Source: Euwallacea fornicatus
Taxonomy: Eukaryota > Arthropoda > Insecta > Coleoptera > Curculionidae
Direction: 5' to 3'
Assembly (NCBI RefSeq): GCF_040115645.1
Contig: NW_027096025.1
Location: forward strand, 620,001 to 684,000
Length of the DNA: 64,000 bases
Within the stretch, counting starts at the first letter, position 1. Each line of letters starts with the position of its first letter. The position numbers were made by a program, and so were the translations under genes. Of this stretch, positions 51,477 to 61,389 are shown one piece after another. Below the pieces are notes generated by a model that was not told where the DNA came from, made no database searches, and saw only the letters and a program-made list of their open reading frames with translations.

Positions 51477-54349
51477 CAACAAGATGCAATCATGATTTGT
51501 TGTGACGTCTCAAAGATCTCGTGGAGCTGATTAATTTGACACTTCGTTTAAGAAACTTGGAGTTTGTTTGCCGAAATTATCGAGCTTCGAAGTTTGAAAT
51601 GTTACAAAAGTTGTGTGTTTGAGCACATAAAGTACTATTTTTCTTGGAAATGCAACAAGATGCAATCATGATTTGTTGTGACGTCTAAAAGATGTCGACG
51701 AGCTGATTAATTTGGCACTTCGTTTAAGAAACTTGGAGGTTGTTTGCCGAAGTTATCGAGCTTCGAAGTTTGAAATATTAGAAAAGTTGTGTGTTTGAGC
51801 ACATAAAGTACTATTTTTCTTGGAAATGCAACAAGATGCAATTATGATTTGTTGTGACGTCTCAAAAATCTCGTGGAGCTGATTAATTTGACACTTTGTT
51901 TAAGAAACTTGGAGGTTGTTTGCCGAAGTTATCGAGCTTCGAAGTTTGAAATGTTACAAAAGTTGTGTGTTTGAGCACATAAAGTACTATTTTTCTTGGA
52001 AATGCAACAAGATGCAATCATGATTTGTTGTGACGTCTCAAAGATCTCGTGGAGCTGATTAATTTGACACTTCGTTTAAGAAATTTGGTGATCATTTGTC
52101 GAAGTTAACGAGCTTCAAAGTTTGAAATGTTACGAAAGTTGTGTGTTAGAGCAAATAAAGTACTATTTTTCTTGGAAATGCAACAAGATGCAATCATGAT
52201 TTGTTGTGACGTCTCAAAGATCTCGTGGAGCTGATTAAGTTGACACTTCGTTTAAGAAACTTGGAGTTTGTTTGCCGAAGTTATCGAGCTTCGAAGTTTG
52301 AAATGTTACAAAAGTTGTGTGTTTGAGCACATAAAGTACTATATTTCTTGGAAATGCAACAAGATGCAATTATGATTTGTTGTGACGTCTCAAAGATGTC
52401 GACGAGCTGATTAATTTGGCACTTCGTTTAAGAAACTTGGAGGTTGTTTGCCGAAGTTATCGAGCTTCGAAGTTTGAAATGTTACAAAAGTTGTGTGTTT
52501 GAGCACATAAAGTACTATTTTTCTTGGAAATGCAACAAGATGCAATTATGATTTGTTGTGACGTCTCAAATATCTCGTGGAGCTGATTAATTTGACACTT
52601 CATTTAAGAAATTTGGTGATCATTTGTCGAAGTTAACGAGCTTCAAAGTTCGAAATGTTACGAAAGTTGTGTGTTTGAGCACATAACGTACTATTTTTCT
52701 TGGCAATGCAACAAGATGCAATTATGATTTGTTGTGACGTCTCAAAAATCTCGTGGAGCTGATTAATTTGACACTTCGTTTAAGAAACTTGGAGTTTGTT
52801 TGCCGAAGTTATCGAGCTTCGAAGTTTGAAATGTTAGAAAAGTTGTGTGTTTGAGCACAAAAAGTACTATTTTTCTTGGAAATGCCACAAGATGCAATTA
52901 TGATTTGTTGTGACGTCTCAAAGGTCTCGACGAGCTGATTAATTTGACACTTTGTTTAAGAAACTTGGTGTTTGTTTGCTGAAGTTATCGAGCTTCGATT
53001 TTTGAAATGTTACAAAAGTTGTGTGTTTGAGCACATAACGTACTATTTTTCTTGGAAATGCAACAAGATGCAATTATGATTTGTTGTGACGTCTCAAAAA
53101 TCTCGTGGAGCTGATTAATTTGACACTTCGTTTAAGAAACTTGGAGTTTGTTTGCCGAAGTTATCGAGCTTCGAAGTTTGAAATATTACAAAAGTTGTGT
53201 GTTTGAGCACATAAAGTACTATTTTTCTTGGAAATGCAACAAGATGCAATTATGATTTGTTGTGACGTCTCAAAGATCTCGTGGAGCTGATTAATTTGAC
53301 ACTTCGTTTAAGAAATTTGGTGATCATTTGTCGAAGTTAACGAGCTTCAAAGTTCGAAATGTTACGAAAGTTGTGTGTTTGAGCAAATAAAGTACTATTT
53401 TTCTTGGAAATGCAACAAGATGCAATCATGATTTGTTGTGACGTCTCAAAGGTCTCGACGAGCTGATTAATTTGACACTTTGTTTAAGAAACTTGGAGTT
53501 TGTTTGCCGAAGTTATCGAGCTTCGAAGTTTGAAATATTACAAAAGTTGTGTGTTTGAGCACATAAAGTACTATTTTTCTTGGAAATGCAACAAGATGCA
53601 ATTATGATTTGTTGTGACGTCTCAAAGATCTCGACGAGCTGATTAATTTGGCACTTCGTTTAAGAAACTTGGAGGTTGTTTGCCGAAGTTATCGAGCTTC
53701 GAAATTTGAAATGTTACAAAAGTTGTGTGTTTGAGCACATAAAGTACTATTTTTCTTGGAAATGCAACAAGATGCAATTATGATTTGTTGTGACGTCTCA
53801 AAGGTCTCGACGAGCTGAGTAATTTGACACTTTGTTTAAGAAACTTGGTGTTTGTTTGCTGAAGTTATCGAGCTTCGATGTTTGAAATGTTACAAAAGTT
53901 GTGTGTTTGAGCACATAAAGTACTATTTTTCTTGGAAATGCAACAAGATGCAATCATGATTTGTTGTGACGTCTCAAAGATCTCGACGAGCTGATTAATT
54001 TGGCACTTCGTTTAAGAAACTTGGAGTTTGTTTGCCGAAGTTATCGAGCTTCGAAGTTTGAAATGTTAGAAAAGTTGTGTGTTTGAGCACAAATAGTACT
54101 ATTTTTCTTGGAAATGCCACAAGATGCAATTATGATTTGTTGTGACGTCTCAAAGGTCTCAACGAGCTGATTAATTTGACACTTTGTTTAAGAAACTTGG
54201 TGTTTGTTTGCTGAAGTTATCGAGCTTCGATTTTTGAAATGTTACAAAAGTTGTGTGTTTGAGCACATAACGTACTATTTTTCTTGGAAATGCAACAAGA
54301 TGCAATTATGATTTGTTGTGACGTCTCAAAAATCTCGTGGAGCTGATTA

Positions 54350-56960
54350 ATTTGACACTTCGTTTAAGAAACTTGGAGTTTGTTTGCCGAAGTTATCGAG
54401 CTTCGAAGTTTGAAATGTTACAAAAGTTGTGTGTTTGAGCACATAAAGTACTATTTTTCTTGGAAATTCCACAAGATGCAATTATGATTTGTTGTGACGT
54501 CTCAAAGGTCTCGACGAGCTGATTAATTTGACACTTTGTTTAAGAAACTTGGAGTTTGTTTGCCGAAGTTAACGAGCTTCAAATTTCGAAATGTTACGAA
54601 AGTTGTGTGTTTGAGCAAATAAAGTACTATTTTTCTTGGAAATGCAACAAGATGCAATTATGATTTGTTGTGACGTCTCAAAAACCTCGTGGAGCTGATT
54701 AATTTGACACTTCGTTTAAGAAACTTGGAGTTTGTTTGCCGAAGTTATCGAGCTTCGAAGTTTGAAATGTTAGAAAAGTTGTGTGTTTGAGCACAAAAAG
54801 TACTATTTTTCTTGGAAATGCCACAAGATGCAATTATGATTTGTTGTGACGTCTCAAAGGTCTCGACGAGCTGATTAATTTGACACTTTGTTTAAGAAAC
54901 TTGGTGTTTGTTTGCTGAAGTTATCGAGCTTCGATTTTTGAAATGTTACAAAAGTTGTGTGTTTGAGCACATAACGTACTATTTTTCTTGGAAATGCAAC
55001 AAGATGCAATTATGATTTGTTGTGACGTCTCAAAAATCTCGTGGAGCTGATTAATTTGACATTTCGTTTAAGAAACTTGGAGTTTGTTTGCCGAAGTTAT
55101 CGAGCTTCGAAGTTTGAAATATTACAAAAGTTGTGTGTTTGAGCACATAAAGTACTATTTTTCTTGGAAATGCAACAAGATGCAATTATGATTTGTTGTG
55201 ACGTCTCAAAGATCTCGTGGAGCTGATTAATTTGACACTTCGTTTAAGAAATTTGGTGATCATTTGTCGAAGTTAACGAGCTTCAAAGTTCGAAATGTTA
55301 CGAAAGTTGTGTGTTTGAGCAAATAAAGTACTATTTTTCTTGGAAATGCAACAAGATGCAATCATGATTTGTTGTGACGTCTCAAAGGTCTCGACGAGCT
55401 GATTAATTTGACACTTTGTTTAAGAAACTTGGAGTTTGTTTGCCGAAGTTATCGAGCTTCGAAGTTTGAAATATTACAAAAGTTGTGTGTTTGAGCACAT
55501 AAAGTACTATTTTTCTTGGAAATGCAACAAGATGCAATTATGATTTGTTGTGACGTCTCAAAGATCTCGACGAGCTGATTAATTTGGCACTTCGTTTAAG
55601 AAACTTGGAGGTTGTTTGCCGAAGTTATCGAGCTTCGAAATTTGAAATGTTACAAAAGTTGTGTGTTTGAGCACATAAAGTACTATTTTTCTTGGAAATG
55701 CAACAAGATGCAATTATGATTTGTTGTGACGTCTCAAAGGTCTCGACGAGCTGAGTAATTTGACACTTTGTTTAAGAAACTTGGTGTTTGTTTGCTGAAG
55801 TTATCGAGCTTCGATGTTTGAAATGTTACAAAAGTTGTGTGTTTGAGCACATAAAGTACTATTTTTCTTGGAAATGCAACAAGATGCAATCATGATTTGT
55901 TGTGACGTCTCAAAGATCTCGACGAGCTGATTAATTTGGCACTTCGTTTAAGAAACTTGGAGTTTGTTTGCCGAAGTTATCGAGCTTCGAAGTTTGAAAT
56001 GTTAGAAAAGTTGTGTGTTTGAGCACATAAAGTACTATTTTTCTTGGAAATTCCACAAGATGCAATTATGATTTGTTGTGACGTCTCAAAGGTCTCGACG
56101 AGCTGATTAATTTGACACTTTGTTTAAGAAACTTGGAGTTTGTTTGCCGAAGTTAACGAGCTTCAAATTTCGAAATGTTACGAAAGTTGTGTGTTTGAGC
56201 AAATAAAGTACTATTTTTCTTGGAAATGCAACAAGATGCAATTATGATTTGTTGTGACGTCTCAAAAATCTCGTGGAGCTGATTAATTTGACACTTCGTT
56301 TAAGAAACTTGGAGTTTGTTTGCCGAAGTTATCGAGCTTCGAAGTTTGAAATGTTACAAAAGTTGTGTGTTTGAGCACATAAAGTACTATTTTTCTTGGA
56401 AATGCAACAAGATGCAATTATGATTTGTTGTGACGTCTCAAAGATCTCGTGGAGCTGATTAATTTGACACTTCGTTTAAGAAACTTGGAGTTTGTTTGCC
56501 GAAGTTATCGAGCTTCGAAGTTTGAAATGTTACAAAAGTTGTGTGTTTGAGCACATAAAGTACTATTTTTCTTGGAAATGCAACAAGATGCAATTATGAT
56601 TTGTTGTGACGTCTCAAAAATCTCGTGGAGCTGATTAATTTGACACTTCGTTTAAGAAACTTGGTGTTTGTTTGCTGAAGTTATCGAGCTTCGATGTTTG
56701 AAATGTTACAAAAGTTGTGTGTTTGAGCACATAACGTACTATTTTTCTTGGAAATGCAACAAGATGCAATTATGATTTGTTGTGACGTCTCAAAGATCTC
56801 GTGGAGCTGATTAATTTGACACTTCGTTTAAGAAATTTGGTGATCATTTGTCGAAGTTAACGAGCTTCAAAGTTTGAAATGTTACAAAAGTTGTGTGTTT
56901 GAGCAAATAAAGTACTATTTTTCTTGGAAATGCAACAAGATGCAATTATGATTTGTTGTG
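54350..56960 (+). repeat. Segment repeated at +7040 bp (40 monomers), copy 1
   Basis: Matches 61390-64000 to the end of the window. Four differences were noticed: 54421 (C here, G in the other copy), 54685 (C for T), 55003 against 62043 (G for T) and 55062 (T for C). In addition, one GAAATATTA copy lies 5280 bp on, at 60401, with one extra GAAATTTG monomer (about 61060-61235) inserted in that unit. Confidence 0.78.
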
Positions 56961-58072
56961 ACGTCTCAAAGATCTCGTGGAGCTGATTAATTTGACACTT
57001 CGTTTAAGAAATTTGGTGATCATTTGTCGAAGTTAACGAGCTTCAAAGTTCGAAATGTTACGAAAGTTGTGTGTTTGAGCAAATAAAGTACTATATTTCT
57101 TGGAAATGCAACAAGATGCAATCATGATTTGTTGTGACGTCTCAAAGATCTCGACGAGCTGATTAATTTGGCACTTCGTTTAAGAAACTTGGAGGTTGTT
57201 TGCCGAAGTTATCGAGCTTCGAAATTTGAAATGTTACAAAAGATGTGTGTTTGAGCACACAAAGTACTATTTTTCTTGGAAATGCAACAAGATGCAATCA
57301 TGATTTGTTGTGACGTCTCAAAGATCTCGACGAGCTGATTAATTTGGCACTTCGTTTAAGAAACTTGGAGTTTGTTTGCCGAAGTTATCGAGCTTCGAAG
57401 TTTGAAATGTTAGAAAAGTTGTGTGTTTGAGCACATAAAGTACTATTTTTCTTGGAAATGCAACAAGATGCAATTATGATTTGTTGTGACGTCTCAAAGG
57501 TCTCGACGAGCTGATTAATTTGACACTTTGTTTAAGAAACTTGGAGTTTGTTTGCCGAAGTTAACGAGCTTCAAATTTCGAAATGTTACGAAAGTTGTGT
57601 GTTTGAGCAAATAAAGTACTATTTTTCTTGGAAATGCAACAAGATGCAATTATGATTTGTTGTGACGTCTCAAAAATCTCGTGGAGCTGATTAATTTGAC
57701 ACTTCGTTTAAGAAACTTGGAGTTTGTTTGCCGAAGTTATCGAGCTTCGAAGTTTGAAATGTTACAAAAGTTGTGTGTTTGAGCACATAAAGTACTATTT
57801 TTCTTGGAAATGCAACAAGATGCAATTATGATTTGTTGTGACGTCTCAAAGATCTCGTGGAGCTGATTAATTTGACACTTCGTTTAAGAAACTTGGAGTT
57901 TGTTTGCCGAAGTTATCGAGCTTCGAAGTTTGAAATGTTACAAAAGTTGTGTGTTTGAGCACATAACGTACTATTTTTCTTGGAAATGCAACAAGATGCA
58001 ATTATGATTTGTTGTGACGTCTCAAAAATCTCGTGGAGCTGATTAATTTGACACTTCGTTTAAGAAACTTGG
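56906..58072 (+). repeat. Segment repeated at +1936 bp (11 monomers), copy 1
   Basis: Matches 58842-60008. Private markers at the exact shift are CTATATTTC (57095 and 59031) and AAAAGATGTG (57243 and 59179). One mismatch was noticed: GTTACGAAAG near 57062 against GTTACAAAAG. The match ends at 58073, where GGTGTTTG replaces GGAGTTTG. Confidence 0.76.
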
Positions 58073-58841
58073 TGTTTGTTTGCTGAAGTTATCGAGCTTC
58101 GATGTTTGAAATGTTACAAAAGTTGTGTGTTTGAGCACATAACGTACTATTTTTCTTGGAAATGCAACAAGATGCAATTATGATTTGTTGTGACGTCTCA
58201 AAGATCTCGTGGAGCTGATTAATTTGACACTTCGTTTAAGAAATTTGGTGATCATTTGTCGAAGTTAACGAGCTTCAAAGTTTGAAATGTTACAAAAGTT
58301 GTGTGTTTGAGCAAATAAAGTACTATTTTTCTTGGAAATGCAACAAGATGCAATCATGATTTGTTGTGACGTCTCAAAGATCTCGACGAGCTGATTAATT
58401 TGGCACTTCGTTTAAGAAACTTGGTGTTTGTTTGCTGAAGTTATCGAGCTTCGATGTTTGAAATGTTACAAAAGTTGAGTGTTTGAGCACATAACGTACT
58501 ATTTTTCTTGGAAATGCAACAAGATGCAATTATGACTTGTTGTGACGTCTCAAAAATCTCGTGGAGCTGATTAATTTGACACTTTGTTTAAGAAACTTGG
58601 TGTTTGTTTGCTGAAGTTATCGAGCTTCGATGTTTGAAATGTTACAAAAGTTGTGTGTTTGAGCACACAAAGTACTATTTTTCTTGGAAATGCAACAAGA
58701 TGCAATTATGATTTGTTGTGACGTCTCAAAAATCTCGTGGAGCTGATTAAGTTGACACTTCGTTTAAGAAACTTGGAGTTTGTTTGCCGAAATTATCGAG
58801 CTTCGAAGTTTGAAATGTTACAAAAGTTGTGTGTTTGAGCA

Positions 58842-60008
58842 CATAAAGTACTATTTTTCTTGGAAATGCAACAAGATGCAATTATGATTTGTTGTGACGT
58901 CTCAAAGATCTCGTGGAGCTGATTAATTTGACACTTCGTTTAAGAAATTTGGTGATCATTTGTCGAAGTTAACGAGCTTCAAAGTTCGAAATGTTACAAA
59001 AGTTGTGTGTTTGAGCAAATAAAGTACTATATTTCTTGGAAATGCAACAAGATGCAATCATGATTTGTTGTGACGTCTCAAAGATCTCGACGAGCTGATT
59101 AATTTGGCACTTCGTTTAAGAAACTTGGAGGTTGTTTGCCGAAGTTATCGAGCTTCGAAATTTGAAATGTTACAAAAGATGTGTGTTTGAGCACACAAAG
59201 TACTATTTTTCTTGGAAATGCAACAAGATGCAATCATGATTTGTTGTGACGTCTCAAAGATCTCGACGAGCTGATTAATTTGGCACTTCGTTTAAGAAAC
59301 TTGGAGTTTGTTTGCCGAAGTTATCGAGCTTCGAAGTTTGAAATGTTAGAAAAGTTGTGTGTTTGAGCACATAAAGTACTATTTTTCTTGGAAATGCAAC
59401 AAGATGCAATTATGATTTGTTGTGACGTCTCAAAGGTCTCGACGAGCTGATTAATTTGACACTTTGTTTAAGAAACTTGGAGTTTGTTTGCCGAAGTTAA
59501 CGAGCTTCAAATTTCGAAATGTTACGAAAGTTGTGTGTTTGAGCAAATAAAGTACTATTTTTCTTGGAAATGCAACAAGATGCAATTATGATTTGTTGTG
59601 ACGTCTCAAAAATCTCGTGGAGCTGATTAATTTGACACTTCGTTTAAGAAACTTGGAGTTTGTTTGCCGAAGTTATCGAGCTTCGAAGTTTGAAATGTTA
59701 CAAAAGTTGTGTGTTTGAGCACATAAAGTACTATTTTTCTTGGAAATGCAACAAGATGCAATTATGATTTGTTGTGACGTCTCAAAGATCTCGTGGAGCT
59801 GATTAATTTGACACTTCGTTTAAGAAACTTGGAGTTTGTTTGCCGAAGTTATCGAGCTTCGAAGTTTGAAATGTTACAAAAGTTGTGTGTTTGAGCACAT
59901 AACGTACTATTTTTCTTGGAAATGCAACAAGATGCAATTATGATTTGTTGTGACGTCTCAAAAATCTCGTGGAGCTGATTAATTTGACACTTCGTTTAAG
60001 AAACTTGG
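58842..60008 (+). repeat. Segment repeated at +1936 bp (11 monomers), copy 2
   Basis: Second copy of 56906-58072. It is followed directly by the GTTAGAAAAG/GCCACAAG monomer that opens the third GAAATATTA unit, whereas copy 1 is followed by form C monomers. The junction at about 60008 therefore joins two different repeat histories. Confidence 0.75.
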
Positions 60009-61389
60009 AGTTTGTTTGCCGAAGTTATCGAGCTTCGAAGTTTGAAATGTTAGAAAAGTTGTGTGTTTGAGCACAAAAAGTACTATTTTTCTTGGAAATG
60101 CCACAAGATGCAATTATGATTTGTTGTGACGTCTCAAAGGTCTCGACGAGCTGATTAATTTGACACTTTGTTTAAGAAACTTGGTGTTTGTTTGCTGAAG
60201 TTATCGAGCTTCGATTTTTGAAATGTTACAAAAGTTGTGTGTTTGAGCACATAACGTACTATTTTTCTTGGAAATGCAACAAGATGCAATTATGATTTGT
60301 TGTGACGTCTCAAAAATCTCGTGGAGCTGATTAATTTGACACTTCGTTTAAGAAACTTGGAGTTTGTTTGCCGAAGTTATCGAGCTTCGAAGTTTGAAAT
60401 ATTACAAAAGTTGTGTGTTTGAGCACATAAAGTACTATTTTTCTTGGAAATGCAACAAGATGCAATTATGATTTGTTGTGACGTCTCAAAGATCTCGTGG
60501 AGCTGATTAATTTGACACTTCGTTTAAGAAATTTGGTGATCATTTGTCGAAGTTAACGAGCTTCAAAGTTCGAAATGTTACGAAAGTTGTGTGTTTGAGC
60601 AAATAAAGTACTATTTTTCTTGGAAATGCAACAAGATGCAATCATGATTTGTTGTGACGTCTCAAAGGTCTCGACGAGCTGATTAATTTGACACTTTGTT
60701 TAAGAAACTTGGAGTTTGTTTGCCGAAGTTATCGAGCTTCGAAGTTTGAAATATTACAAAAGTTGTGTGTTTGAGCACATAAAGTACTATTTTTCTTGGA
60801 AATGCAACAAGATGCAATTATGATTTGTTGTGACGTCTCAAAGATCTCGACGAGCTGATTAATTTGGCACTTCGTTTAAGAAACTTGGAGGTTGTTTGCC
60901 GAAGTTATCGAGCTTCGAAATTTGAAATGTTACAAAAGTTGTGTGTTTGAGCACATAAAGTACTATTTTTCTTGGAAATGCAACAAGATGCAATCATGAT
61001 TTGTTGTGACGTCTCAAAGATCTCGACGAGCTGATTAATTTGGCACTTCGTTTAAGAAACTTGGAGGTTGTTTGCCGAAGTTATCGAGCTTCGAAATTTG
61101 AAATGTTACAAAAGTTGTGTGTTTGAGCACATAAAGTACTATTTTTCTTGGAAATGCAACAAGATGCAATTATGATTTGTTGTGACGTCTCAAAGGTCTC
61201 GACGAGCTGAGTAATTTGACACTTTGTTTAAGAAACTTGGTGTTTGTTTGCTGAAGTTATCGAGCTTCGATGTTTGAAATGTTACAAAAGTTGTGTGTTT
61301 GAGCACATAAAGTACTATTTTTCTTGGAAATGCAACAAGATGCAATCATGATTTGTTGTGACGTCTCAAAGATCTCGACGAGCTGATTA

